Assembly (NCBI RefSeq): GCF_036127095.1
Contig: NZ_CP108006.1
Coordinates: 7,679,501-7,743,500 of the forward strand
Source: Streptomyces sp. NBC_00335
Lineage (GTDB): Bacteria; Actinomycetota; Actinomycetes; Streptomycetales; Streptomycetaceae
Reading direction: 5' to 3'
Length of the DNA stretch: 64,000 nucleotides
Shown: positions 40,844 through 49,856 of the stretch, piece after piece
How positions within the stretch are numbered: the first letter of the stretch is position 1
How the letters are laid out: each line of letters starts with the position of its first letter
Position numbers and translations under genes: made by a program
The notes under the pieces: model-generated
Seen by the model: only the letters and a program-made list of their open reading frames with translations
Database searches by the model: none
Told to the model about the DNA's origin: nothing

Positions 40844-42397
40844 ATGACCGACACGCCCCCCAACGGCTTCTGGGCCCAGGCCACCGCCGACCCCGAGCGC
40901 ACCGTCCTGGTCACCCCCGAGGGCGAGACCTGGTCCGCCGCGCGGCTGCACGCCGACGTCAACCGCCTCGTGCACGGCCTGCGCGCCGCCGGGCTGGAGC
41001 GGGGCGACGTCTTCGCCGTGGTCCTCCCCAACAGCGTCGAGTTCCTCACCGCCTACCTGGCCGCCTCCCAGGCCGGCTTCTACCTCGTCCCGGTCAACCA
41101 CCACCTCGTCGGCCCCGAGATCGCCTGGATCGTCTCCGACTCCGGAGCCAAGGTCCTGATCGCCCACGAGCGGTTCGCCGACGCGGCCACCGCCGCCGCC
41201 GACGAGGCGGGCCTGCCCGCGAGCCACCGGTACGCGGTCGGAGCGGTCTCCGGCTTCCGCTCGTACGGCGAACTGCTCGACGGGCAGCCGGACACCGCCC
41301 CCGCCGACCGCACGCTCGGCTGGGTCATGAACTACACCTCCGGCACCACCGGCCGGCCGCGCGGCATCCGCCGCCCGCTGCCCGGCAAGCTCCCGGAGGA
41401 GACGTACCTCGGCGGCTTCCTCGGCATCTTCGGCATCCGCGCCTTCGACGGCAACGTCCACCTCGTGTGCTCGCCGCTCTACCACACGGCCGTCCTGCAG
41501 TTCGCCGCAGCGGCCCTGCACATCGGGCATCCTCTGGTCCTGATGGACAAGTGGACCGCCGAGGAGATGCTGCGCCTGATCGACGAGCACGCCTGCACGC
41601 ACACCCACATGGTGCCGACCCAGTTCCACCGGCTCCTCGCGCTCCCGCAGGAGACGAAGGACGCGTACGACGTCTCCTCCATGCGGCACGCCATCCACGG
41701 CGCCGCGCCCTGCCCCGACCACGTCAAGCGGGCGATGATCGACTGGTGGGGCCGGTGCGTGGAGGAGTACTACGCGGCGAGCGAGGGCGGCGGCGCCTTC
41801 GCGACGGCCGAGGACTGGCTGAAGAAGCCGGGGACCGTCGGCAAGGCCTGGCCGATCAGTGAGCTCGCCATCTTCGACGACGACGGCGAGCGGCTGCCCG
41901 CCGGCGAACTCGGCACCGTCTACATCAAGATGAACACCGGCGGCTTCAGCTACCACAAGGACGAGGGCAAGACGAAGAAGAACCGCATCGGCGACTTCTT
42001 CACCGTCGGAGACCTCGGCCTGATGGACGAGGAGGGCTACCTCTTCCTCCGCGACCGGAAGATCGACATGATCATCTCGGGCGGGGTGAACATCTACCCG
42101 GCCGAGATCGAATCGGCGCTGCTCACCCATCCGGCGGTCGCGGACGCCGCCGCCTTCGGGATCCCGCACCCCTCCTGGGGCGAGGAGGTCAAGGCGGTCA
42201 TCGAACCGGCCGAGGGCTTCGCGGCGAGCGACGCGCTGGCGGCGGAGATCCTGAACCACTGCGAGCGGCAACTGGCCGGGTACAAGCGGCCCAAGACCGT
42301 CGACTTCATCGAGACGATGCCGCGCGACCCCAACGGCAAGCTGTACAAGCGCCGGCTGCGCGAGCCGTACTGGGAGGGCCACGAGCGCGCGATGTGA
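40844..42397 (+). CDS. Acyl-CoA synthetase (FadD-type)
   Basis: A 517-residue ANL-superfamily ligase: NYTSGTTGRPRG (P-loop), YYAASEGGG, GDLGLMDEEGYLFLRDRKID (hinge region), SGGVNIYPAEIE and the C-terminal catalytic Lys in NGKLYKRRLR. It makes acyl-CoA via acyl-AMP. ATG 40844 follows GAGGAG by eight bases. Co-directional with the IpdC-like gene, so the pair probably acts on one fatty or steroid acid. Confidence 0.92.
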   Translation: MTDTPPNGFWAQATADPERTVLVTPEGETWSAARLHADVNRLVHGLRAAGLERGDVFAVVLPNSVEFLTAYLAASQAGFYLVPVNHHLVGPEIAWIVSDSGAKVLIAHERFADAATAAADEAGLPASHRYAVGAVSGFRSYGELLDGQPDTAPADRTLGWVMNYTSGTTGRPRGIRRPLPGKLPEETYLGGFLGIFGIRAFDGNVHLVCSPLYHTAVLQFAAAALHIGHPLVLMDKWTAEEMLRLIDEHACTHTHMVPTQFHRLLALPQETKDAYDVSSMRHAIHGAAPCPDHVKRAMIDWWGRCVEEYYAASEGGGAFATAEDWLKKPGTVGKAWPISELAIFDDDGERLPAGELGTVYIKMNTGGFSYHKDEGKTKKNRIGDFFTVGDLGLMDEEGYLFLRDRKIDMIISGGVNIYPAEIESALLTHPAVADAAAFGIPHPSWGEEVKAVIEPAEGFAASDALAAEILNHCERQLAGYKRPKTVDFIETMPRDPNGKLYKRRLREPYWEGHERAM

Positions 42398-42490
42398 GGA
42401 CCCGGGCCGGCCCTGCGGGGCCGGCCCGGCCCATCCGTCCGCCACGCCCGGAGTTTCGTGAGAAGTGCCACGTCAGGGGCGTGGAGGCGG

Positions 42491-42515
42491 CTGTTGCACC
42501 GCACAAGCGCAACAG
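42491..42515. promoter_or_regulatory. Inverted repeat upstream of chaA
   Basis: Perfect 7-base arms CTGTTGC (42491-42497) and GCAACAG (42509-42515) around 11 bases, ending 19 bases before the chaA ATG. Operator candidate; no regulator identified. Confidence 0.55.
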
Positions 42516-42534
42516 TTCTGGCAAGTTGGCTGAT

Positions 42535-43674
42535 ATGAGTACGGCAACGCACAGATCCCCCCTGACCGACTGGACCGTCGTGGTCCCCGTGGTGGCGCTC
42601 GTCGCGCTCGTCTTCAGCTGGGGACGCGACCTGCCCACGCTCGCCGTGGCCCTGGTGGCGCTCTGCCTGGCCGGTGCGGTGCTGGCGGCCGTCCACCACG
42701 CCGAGGTCGTCGCGCACCGGGTCGGCGAACCCTTCGGCTCGCTCGTCCTCGCCGTCGCGGTCACCGTCATCGAAGTGGCCCTCATCGTCACCCTGCTGGC
42801 CGACGGCGGGGACAAGACCTCCTCCCTCGCCCGTGACACCGTCTTCGCCGCCGTCATGATCACGTGCAACGGCATCGTCGGCCTGTCCCTGCTCGTCGGG
42901 GCCCTGCGCAACCGCGTCGCCGTCTTCAACGCCGAGGGCTCGGGCGCGGCCCTGGCCACCGTCGCCACGCTCGCCGTACTCAGCCTCGTGCTCCCCACCT
43001 TCACCACCACCAAGCCGGGCCCCGAGTTCTCCACGGCCCAGCTCGCCTTCGCCGCCACCGCCTCGCTCGCCCTCTACGGCCTGTTCGTCGCCGTCCAGAC
43101 GGTCCGCCACCGCGACTACTTCCTGCCCGTCGACACCAAGCGGATCCGCAAGGAGGCAGCGCAGGCGGCCGCCGCCGCGGCCGCCGGCGAAGACGACGAG
43201 CACGCCGAACCGCCCACCGCCCGAGCCGCCCTGATCAGCCTCGGGCTGCTCCTCGTCGCGCTCGTCGCCGTCGTCGGAAACGCCAAGGCGGTCTCCCCGA
43301 CCATCGAACGCGGAGTCGCGGACCTCGGCCTGCCCTACGCCGTGGTCGGTGTGATCATCGCCCTGCTCGTGCTGGCGCCCGAGACCCTGGCCGCCGTCCG
43401 CGCGGCCCGCCGCGACCGGGTGCAGACCAGCCTCAACCTCGCCTACGGCTCCGCCATCGCCAGCATCGGCCTGACCATCCCGGCCATCGCCCTCGCCTCC
43501 GTCTGGCTCTCCGGACCGCTGCTGCTCGGGCTCGAACCGCTCCACATGGTGCTGCTCGCGCTGACCATCGTCGTCAGCGCCCTCACCATCGTCCCCGGCC
43601 GCGCCACCCTGCTCCAGGGCGGCGTCCACCTCGTGCTGCTGGCCGCGTACCTCTTCCTCGCCGTCAGCCCCTGA
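42535..43674 (+). CDS. chaA: Calcium/proton (Na+/H+) antiporter ChaA
   Basis: A 379-residue cation/Ca2+ exchanger with about eleven membrane helices in two inverted halves. AVAVTVIEVALIVTLL and VIIALLVLAPETLAAVRAA carry the acidic residues of the alpha repeats; SLNLAYGSAIASIGLTIPAIA is also typical. An Ala/acidic loop (about 205-225, AAAAAGEDDEHAEPP) separates the halves. The ATG at 42535 lacks a clear ribosome site; GTG 42481 is an alternative. It exports Ca2+ or Na+ against protons, helping in alkaline stress. A strong terminator follows. Confidence 0.9.
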   Translation: MSTATHRSPLTDWTVVVPVVALVALVFSWGRDLPTLAVALVALCLAGAVLAAVHHAEVVAHRVGEPFGSLVLAVAVTVIEVALIVTLLADGGDKTSSLARDTVFAAVMITCNGIVGLSLLVGALRNRVAVFNAEGSGAALATVATLAVLSLVLPTFTTTKPGPEFSTAQLAFAATASLALYGLFVAVQTVRHRDYFLPVDTKRIRKEAAQAAAAAAAGEDDEHAEPPTARAALISLGLLLVALVAVVGNAKAVSPTIERGVADLGLPYAVVGVIIALLVLAPETLAAVRAARRDRVQTSLNLAYGSAIASIGLTIPAIALASVWLSGPLLLGLEPLHMVLLALTIVVSALTIVPGRATLLQGGVHLVLLAAYLFLAVSP

Positions 43675-43681
43675 GCGCGCC

Positions 43682-43726
43682 GTGACCCCGTACGGCCGGC
43701 CCCAGGGGCCTGTCGTACGGGGTCAC
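43682..43726. terminator. Strong bidirectional terminator after chaA
   Basis: Thirteen-base perfect arms GTGACCCCGTACG (43682-43694) and CGTACGGGGTCAC (43714-43726), with an inner GGCCCC/GGGGCC stem. It lies between chaA and the end of the convergent acylase remnant. Confidence 0.9.
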
Positions 43727-43733
43727 GCGCACG

Positions 43734-43975
43734 TCAGCGCCGCTCGCGCGGCCAGACCACCTTGAGCCGGGGCGAGGATGTCCCGCTCGCAGAACCGTGC
43801 CTTCACCCAGCGCTCCTGGGAGAAGAGCCGCGTCTGGTCGGCGGAGTGCGGGGCCTTCGGGTTCGAGGACTGGCCGTACGTCAGCAGCGTGCGCGCCACG
43901 GGACAGCGGCCGCCGTCCCAGCCGACGGCCTGGATACGGCCGGAGCCGTGCAGGACCTCCGGGTAGCCCCCACCC
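43734..43975 (-). pseudogene. Decayed C-terminal end of a penicillin-acylase-family protein
   Basis: On the minus strand the bases read GYPEVLHGSGRIQAVGWDGG, then RCPVARTLLTYGQSSNPKAP and HSADQTRLFSQERWVKARFC-ERDILA. The TYGQSSNP..PHSADQT..FS...W pattern is the C-terminal end of Ntn-hydrolase acylases (penicillin/acyl-homoserine-lactone acylase type). At the C run near 43770 the frame must shift by one base to read RLKVVWPRERR and the stop at 43736-43734, just before the shared terminator. No upstream part of the gene is present, so about 80 of some 800 codons remain. Confidence 0.6.
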
Positions 43976-44096
43976 GCCGCTCCTTGCCCTGCGACAAGAA
44001 CGGCTTGAAGTGATCCAGGCCGACAGGGTGATCCGGTGCAGACTTGCCACTGAAGATGGAGAAGTGTTTCGACTGCCTTTCGAGAGGGACAGTGTC
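43976..44096. other. Spacer before the NLR-like gene pair
   Basis: No gene seen. It joins the acylase remnant to the conflict-system genes and contains GATGGAGAAG and a GAGAGGGA ribosome site (44082-44089) for the gene at 44097. The junction of a truncated gene with this system suggests a past insertion or deletion here. Confidence 0.5.
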
Positions 44097-44609
44097 GTGG
44101 ACCCTGCTGTCGCAGCTGTCGCGGCCACCGCCGCGACCACGCTCGTCACCGCGATGACGACAGACGCGTGGGACCACACCCGGCGTGGTTTCGGCCGGCT
44201 GCTCAGGCTCGGCGGGCGGGCCGGGGAAGGTGGCGGCGCCGGGGCGGAGGCGGAGCTGGAGCACGCGCGCGAGACCGTGCTCGCCGCGTACGAGCGGGGC
44301 GACGCGGCGGCCCTGGGCGAGGCCCATGAGAACTGGGCGGCGAGGCTCGGGGCGGCGCTGGAGGCGAATGCCCACCGCTCGGCCGAGTGCGAGCGGCTGC
44401 TGCGCGAACTGATCGCCGGGCAGCCCGGCGCCGACGGCGAGATCCGCGCCCTCGGGGCGGCCCTGCGCGGGGCAGGGGCCCGCGAGGTCTACAGCCAGGT
44501 GATCCAGAGCGGCGGCGCGGGCGCCCAGGGCCCGGGGGCCAGCGTGACCGTGAACCACCACCACGGGCCCGGCGCCGCCCAGGCCGGGATTCCCCGCGGA
44601 GAGTCTTGA
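44097..44609 (+). CDS. Helical effector-like protein with C-terminal motif shared with its NLR partner
   Basis: A 170-residue protein starting at GTG 44097. Residues 1-22 are small and hydrophobic (PAVAAVAATAATTLVTAM) and could insert in or lie on a membrane. Residues 45-130 are predicted to be helical, Ala/Glu/Arg-rich. The tail contains VIQSGGAGAQGPGASVTVNH (135-154) and GPG. AQGPGASVTVNH (143-154) recurs exactly near the N-terminus of the next protein. Small helical proteins with such tails precede many Streptomyces NTPase-TPR genes; they fit the effector (Bell-domain-like) half of bacterial amyloid-signalling pairs. The stop overlaps the next start (TTGA). Confidence 0.75.
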   Translation: MDPAVAAVAATAATTLVTAMTTDAWDHTRRGFGRLLRLGGRAGEGGGAGAEAELEHARETVLAAYERGDAAALGEAHENWAARLGAALEANAHRSAECERLLRELIAGQPGADGEIRALGAALRGAGAREVYSQVIQSGGAGAQGPGASVTVNHHHGPGAAQAGIPRGES

Positions 44610-47600
44610 CCGAGCCGCGCTACGAGCAGTACCTCACCCCCGGCTCGGCCGCCGCGCAGGGCCCGGGCGCAAGCGTCACCGTCAACCACTACCAAGGGCC
44701 TCCCGGGCCCGGCATCGAGGCGCTGCCCGCGCCGTCGGCCCCGGCGACCGACTGGCTGATGGCGCAACCCAGCCGGCTTCTCGACGCGCGCAGCCGTGTA
44801 GTGCCCTTCATCGGCCGGGAGGCCGAACTGGAGCGGCTGCGGCGCTGGCGTGACACCCGCAATGCCCGCCTGTCGGTACTGCTGCTCCACGCTCCCGGTG
44901 GGGAGGGCAAGACCCGCCTCGCCATGGAGTTCGCCGAGCGGTCCCGAGACCCCGGCCGACCGGCGGCGGAACGCTGGCAGGTGCTGCACGCAGTGGTCCG
45001 CGAAGGCGGCCCCGCCCGGGGCACCGGCACCCAACCGGCCGAGGACGGCGCCGGCGTGCTGCTCGTCGTGGACTACGCGGACCGCTGGGCGTACAGCCAG
45101 CTGGAGCGGCTGCTGTCCGATCCGGTCCTGCACCGGCAGCGGCCCACCCGTGTCCTCCTGATCGGCCGTACGGTCCGCTGGTTCGCGGCCCTGCGCGGTG
45201 AACTCCACGACCGGCGCGCCGAGATCGACGACATGCTGCTGCCCTCCTTGGACGCGGACCGGCTGCGCATGTTCACCGCCGCCCGCGACCGCTACGGCGC
45301 GAGCGACCTCTACGACCTGCCGAACACCTCCGCGGTCGAACCGCCCGCCCTCATGGACCGGCCCGACTTCGGACTGACGCTGACCCTGCAGATGGCGGCG
45401 CTGGTCGCCGTCGATGCCCACGCGCGCGGGCGCCGGCCGTCCCTGACCGAACCGCACGAGCTGTCGGCCTACCTTCTGGACCGTGAATACCGGGCGTGGC
45501 AAAGGCTGTTCGAGGCCGGCGGGTCCGGACTGGACTACAAGACCCGGCCCGCCGTCATGGCCAGGACGGTGTTCACCGCCGCCCTGACCGGGGCGGTCAG
45601 CCACGGCACCGGCGCCCGGGCGCTGCGCGCCCTCGACATGCCGGGCCATCCGCAGGACCTCCTCCTCGACCACCGGTTCTGCTATCCGCCCGTCGACCGC
45701 GACCTGTTCTTGGAGCCCCTGTACCCCGACCGGCTCACCGAGGACTTCCTCGGGCTGTTCACCCCGGGACACGACATCACCGCGTACGACCCGGACCCCT
45801 GGGCGGGCGATGTCCCGGCGGCCCTGATGGGCGGGGACCTGGGGCCGGCGGTGGCCCCGCGGGCCGTGACGTTCCTGGCGTCCGCGGCCGCCCGCTGGGC
45901 GCACGTCGGCCGTCGGGTGCTGTACCCGCTGCTGCGGTCCTCGCCCCACCTCGCGATCACCGCGGGCAGCCCCGCCCTGACCACGCTCGCCGCCCTCGCC
46001 GGGCTGGGCGACGCCGGCGGCGAGGGCGATGCGGGCGGCGCGGGCACCGGCGACGAAGCCGCGCTGCCACTCGACGCCGATCTGGTGGCGGTGCTGGAGG
46101 CCGTGGAAGCCGTGCTGCCCTCGGGCCGCCATGTGGAACTGGACAACGGAATCCTCGCCGTCGCCGAGGCGCTGACCGCGCATCGGCTGGCCACCACCGA
46201 GGACCCCGCCCGGCGGGCGGTGCTGTACGGGACGCTGGCGTGGCGCCGGGCCAACGCGGGCCGCCGCGAGCAGGCCGTCTTCCCCGCAGAGGAGGCCGTA
46301 CGGCTGCACCGGGAGCTCGCCGCCGAGGACCCCGCGCACCTCCCCTTCCTCGCGAACTCCCTCGGTGTGCTCGGCGAGCGGCTCTCCGCCGCCGGCCGCT
46401 GGGAGGAGGCGCTGTTCACCGCCGAGGAGTCCGTCGCGATCGGCCGGCGCCTGACCGCCGTTGACCCCGCCGCCCACCAGGACCGACTGGCGGGCGCGCT
46501 GACCGGCCTCGGCAGCAGTCTGTCGCGGCACGGCAGGCGGGCGGAGGCCCTGGCCGTCACCGAGGAGGCCGCCGAGCTGTATCGGCGGCTGTCCGAGAGC
46601 GACCCCGTGTACCGTCCCGACCGGGCCGCGCTCCTCACCCACCTGGGCCTGCGGCTCCTCGACGCCGGTCGCACCGAGGAGGGCCTGGCCGCCAGTGAAG
46701 AGGCTGCCGGGCTGTACCGGAGGCTGTCCGCCGCCGACCCCGGCAGCGAGCGGCACCACTTCGCGCGCTCCCTCATCAACCTGGGGGCCGCGCTGCGCGC
46801 CGTCGGCAGGCTGGAGGAGGGCCTGGAGGTCACGGAGGTGGCCGGCGATCTGTACCGTCGGCTCGCGGAGGCCAATCCCGCCGCCCACCAGCCCGATCTG
46901 ACGGCGGCGCTGGTCAGCCTCGGGGCGTTCCTCGCGGAGATGGGCCGGGGCGCGGAGGGCCTGGCCCCGGTCGAGGAGGCCGTGGAGATCCAGCGCCGGC
47001 TCGCCGAGTCCGACCCCGCCGCCCACAGCCTCGATCTGGCCCGGGTGTTGAACGACCTCGGGACCCGGCTGCTCGCCCTGGGGCACGAGGAGCGGGCCCT
47101 GGCGGTGACGAGGGAGGCCGACGACCTGTACCGGCGGCTGGCTCGCGCGCATCCCACCGTCGACCTTCCCGAACACGCCGCCGTACAGGACCGGTTGGCC
47201 CGGGAGCCGGATCGGGTCCGGGAGGAGGCGCTGGCGGTCACGCGCGAGGCGACCGAGTTGTACCGGCTGCTGGCCAACCCGCCGACCGGCGCCGACCTCA
47301 CTGACCTCAGCACGCTGGCGGGCGCGTTGGGCAGGGTCGGTGAGACGCTGATCGGGCTCGGGCGTTTCGAGGAGGCCCTCACGGCCGTGGAGCGGGCAGC
47401 GGCCGTCCACCTCGACATCGGCGACCGGCGCCGAGCGGCCGAGCTGCTCCTCCAGTCGGGCAGCGCCCTGGCAGGCATACGGCGGCAGAAGGAGGCGATC
47501 GGCCTGTTCGAACAGGCCGTTCAGCACTTCGACCGGCTGGGTGAACGGGCTCTGCTGGGGGCCACGCTCACCAACCTCGGCACCTCCCTGGCAGCCGACG

Positions 47601-49816
47601 GCCGCACCGACGAAGCCGTCACCGCCTGCGAACGGGCGGCGGCCATCTTCCGGAGCGGCGGTCCGGGCGGCGGTAGCGCCGGAGGTGACGCGGCCAGTGA
47701 CCCGGGCCCTTTGGAGATCGCCGCGCTCACCAACCTGAGCAATGCCCTGACAGCCGCCAAACGGTACGCCGAAGCCGCCGAAGTCAGCCGGCGGGCCGCA
47801 GCCCTGAGCGCCGGCGGCGGCCGTGACCGCTTCGGCAGCGCGCCGCTCCACAACCTGGGCAACGCCCTGATCAACGACGGCCGGTTCGAGGAAGCCATCG
47901 CGCCCGTCCGGCAGGCCGCCGCCCTCTACCGCCAGGACGGCGATCGAGGCCGTGAGGCCGATTCCCTCGCCAACCTCGCCGTCGCCCTGCACCGTACGGG
48001 TCGACTCGACGAGGCGATCACCACCTACCAGCGCTCGGCCGCGCTCTTCGAAGAAACCGGCGAACGCGGCAAGGAGTGCTGGGTGCTCGGCGGTCTCATC
48101 CCGGCCCTGATCGAAGCGCAACGCTACGAAGCGGCCGTCGACGCCGCGCAGCGGTCCGCCACCCTCTACCGTGACCTGGGCGACCGTACGGGTGAGGCGT
48201 CCGCACTCATCAACCTCGGCAACGCCGCCGGTCAGGGGGGCCGTTACGCGGAGGCGGCCACCGCCTGCGGGAAGGCGGCCGCCCTGCTGCGGGAGACCGG
48301 CGACCACGAGCGCGAGGGCAATGCGCTGTCCAACCGCAGCGAGGCACTGGCCCGGGCGGAACGCCACGACGAGGCTGCCACCGCCTGCGAAGAGGCCGTG
48401 GCCGCGTACCGCCGGTCCGGCAATCGGGCGCGGGAGGCCGTGATGCTGCACAACCTCGCCATCCGCCTCTTCCAGGCCCACCGCTCCGACGAAGCCCTCG
48501 ACGCCTACCGGCAGGAGCTCGCGGTCCACCGGGAGACCGGCGACCCCCGGGGCGAGCTGACCACCCTGCGCAGCCTCTCCCTCGTCCTGGTCTACGAGGA
48601 ACGGTACGAGGAGGCGGTGCCCGCCTGTGAGCAGGCACTCGTCTGCTGCCGCGCGGCCGGCGACCGCGAGCACGAGGGGGAACTCCTGGACCGGCTCGGC
48701 GAAGCACTGGGAGCGCTGGGCCGCGTGGAGGAGTCGGCCGCCGCCCGGGAAGGGGCCGTCGCCGCGCACCGGGCCGTCGGTGACAGGGCGGGCGAGGCCG
48801 CGGCCTCCGCCGAACTCGGGTACGCCCTCGACCGATTGGGAAGGTTCGAGCAGGCCGCCGACGCGGGCCGGCACGCCGCCGAGCTGCACCGGCGGGCCGG
48901 CGACCGCGCCCGCGAGGCCCATGCCCTCATCGTCGTCGGCAATGGCCTGGAGCATCAGGGGAAACCGAAGAAGGCCATCCCTGCCTACACCCGGGCGGCG
49001 GACCTGTCCCGCGAGATCGGCGACGCCCCCGCCGAGGCCACGGCTCTGCGCCGGCTCGGCGGCGCCCTCGATGCGGCGGGCCGGCACGCGCAGGCCATGA
49101 CCGTCCTGCAACAGGCCGCGACGGTCTCCCGGGGCGCCGGCGACCAGGAGGGCGAGGCCATGGCCCTTTACCACATGGGTGAGAAACTCACCAACGCCGG
49201 CCGGCTCGAAGAGGCCGTCGTCGTCCATCGGCGCGTCGCCACCGTGTTCCGTGAACTGGACCGCCCGGACACCGAAGGGTCCGCACTCCTCAACCTGGCC
49301 CGCGACCTGCGGGAGTTGGGCCGAGACGAGGAGGCCGTCGCCGTCTACCGGCGGGCCGTGGTCGTCTACCCCCGGACCGAGGACCGGGCGCGGGAGAACC
49401 AGCTCCACCTCCACCTCGGCATGACGCTGGAGAAGCTGGGCCGGCGCGCCGACGCGCTCCTCTCGTACGGACGTGCCGCGGACCTGTTCCGTGCCGCACA
49501 GGACCGCACCAACGAGAGCCGGACCCTGTACCGCTACAGCGTCCTGGCCGTGGAGCTCAGGCAGTACGGGGACGCCATCCCCGCCCTCGAGCGGTACCTG
49601 GCGCTCTGCCGGGCCACCGCCGACGGGCAGGGCGAGGGCACCGCCCTGCTCATCCTCGGCGGCCTCCTCGTGGACGTGGGACGGTACGAGCAAGCCGTGA
49701 CCGTCAACGACCAGGCAGCCAGTCACTTCCGTGCCGAGGGCAGGACCCGGGCGATGGACCTGGCCCTGACCCACCGCAGCAAGGCCCTCCACGCACTGGG
49801 CCGCCGCGACGCCTGA
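44606..49816 (+). CDS. NLR-like STAND NTPase with N-terminal shared motif and long TPR array
   Basis: A 1736-residue protein starting at TTG 44606 on the previous stop. Residues 17-28 are AQGPGASVTVNH, identical to the partner's tail. The NTPase starts FIGREAELERLRRW (68-81), with Walker A APGGEGKT (96-103), Walker B VLLVVDYAD (151-159) and sensor RVLLIGRT (182-189). A helical region follows to about 510, then more than two dozen TPR-type repeats (pattern LG..L...GR.EEA....A..lyR) to the end. Architecture is that of NB-ARC/NLR-like signal-transduction ATPases: a peptide motif to recruit an effector, a switch, and a repeat sensor. No nuclease or TIR domain is fused. Confidence 0.88.
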   Translation: MTEPRYEQYLTPGSAAAQGPGASVTVNHYQGPPGPGIEALPAPSAPATDWLMAQPSRLLDARSRVVPFIGREAELERLRRWRDTRNARLSVLLLHAPGGEGKTRLAMEFAERSRDPGRPAAERWQVLHAVVREGGPARGTGTQPAEDGAGVLLVVDYADRWAYSQLERLLSDPVLHRQRPTRVLLIGRTVRWFAALRGELHDRRAEIDDMLLPSLDADRLRMFTAARDRYGASDLYDLPNTSAVEPPALMDRPDFGLTLTLQMAALVAVDAHARGRRPSLTEPHELSAYLLDREYRAWQRLFEAGGSGLDYKTRPAVMARTVFTAALTGAVSHGTGARALRALDMPGHPQDLLLDHRFCYPPVDRDLFLEPLYPDRLTEDFLGLFTPGHDITAYDPDPWAGDVPAALMGGDLGPAVAPRAVTFLASAAARWAHVGRRVLYPLLRSSPHLAITAGSPALTTLAALAGLGDAGGEGDAGGAGTGDEAALPLDADLVAVLEAVEAVLPSGRHVELDNGILAVAEALTAHRLATTEDPARRAVLYGTLAWRRANAGRREQAVFPAEEAVRLHRELAAEDPAHLPFLANSLGVLGERLSAAGRWEEALFTAEESVAIGRRLTAVDPAAHQDRLAGALTGLGSSLSRHGRRAEALAVTEEAAELYRRLSESDPVYRPDRAALLTHLGLRLLDAGRTEEGLAASEEAAGLYRRLSAADPGSERHHFARSLINLGAALRAVGRLEEGLEVTEVAGDLYRRLAEANPAAHQPDLTAALVSLGAFLAEMGRGAEGLAPVEEAVEIQRRLAESDPAAHSLDLARVLNDLGTRLLALGHEERALAVTREADDLYRRLARAHPTVDLPEHAAVQDRLAREPDRVREEALAVTREATELYRLLANPPTGADLTDLSTLAGALGRVGETLIGLGRFEEALTAVERAAAVHLDIGDRRRAAELLLQSGSALAGIRRQKEAIGLFEQAVQHFDRLGERALLGATLTNLGTSLAADGRTDEAVTACERAAAIFRSGGPGGGSAGGDAASDPGPLEIAALTNLSNALTAAKRYAEAAEVSRRAAALSAGGGRDRFGSAPLHNLGNALINDGRFEEAIAPVRQAAALYRQDGDRGREADSLANLAVALHRTGRLDEAITTYQRSAALFEETGERGKECWVLGGLIPALIEAQRYEAAVDAAQRSATLYRDLGDRTGEASALINLGNAAGQGGRYAEAATACGKAAALLRETGDHEREGNALSNRSEALARAERHDEAATACEEAVAAYRRSGNRAREAVMLHNLAIRLFQAHRSDEALDAYRQELAVHRETGDPRGELTTLRSLSLVLVYEERYEEAVPACEQALVCCRAAGDREHEGELLDRLGEALGALGRVEESAAAREGAVAAHRAVGDRAGEAAASAELGYALDRLGRFEQAADAGRHAAELHRRAGDRAREAHALIVVGNGLEHQGKPKKAIPAYTRAADLSREIGDAPAEATALRRLGGALDAAGRHAQAMTVLQQAATVSRGAGDQEGEAMALYHMGEKLTNAGRLEEAVVVHRRVATVFRELDRPDTEGSALLNLARDLRELGRDEEAVAVYRRAVVVYPRTEDRARENQLHLHLGMTLEKLGRRADALLSYGRAADLFRAAQDRTNESRTLYRYSVLAVELRQYGDAIPALERYLALCRATADGQGEGTALLILGGLLVDVGRYEQAVTVNDQAASHFRAEGRTRAMDLALTHRSKALHALGRRDA

Positions 49817-49856
49817 CCCGGGGCCGCGACCGACCGACACGGTGGGCCCGGGGTCA
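49814..49856 (+). terminator. Hairpin overlapping the NLR stop codon
   Basis: TGACCCGGGGCC (49814-49825, including the stop) pairs with GGCCCGGGGTCA (49845-49856), 11 of 12 bases, loop 19. Probably ends the two-gene NLR transcript before the RHS gene. Confidence 0.65.

Noticed and set aside
43778..43966. 62-codon plus-strand frame with a protein-like look
   Set aside because: It is the antisense of the acylase remnant, whose minus-strand translation matches the family end and terminator position better.
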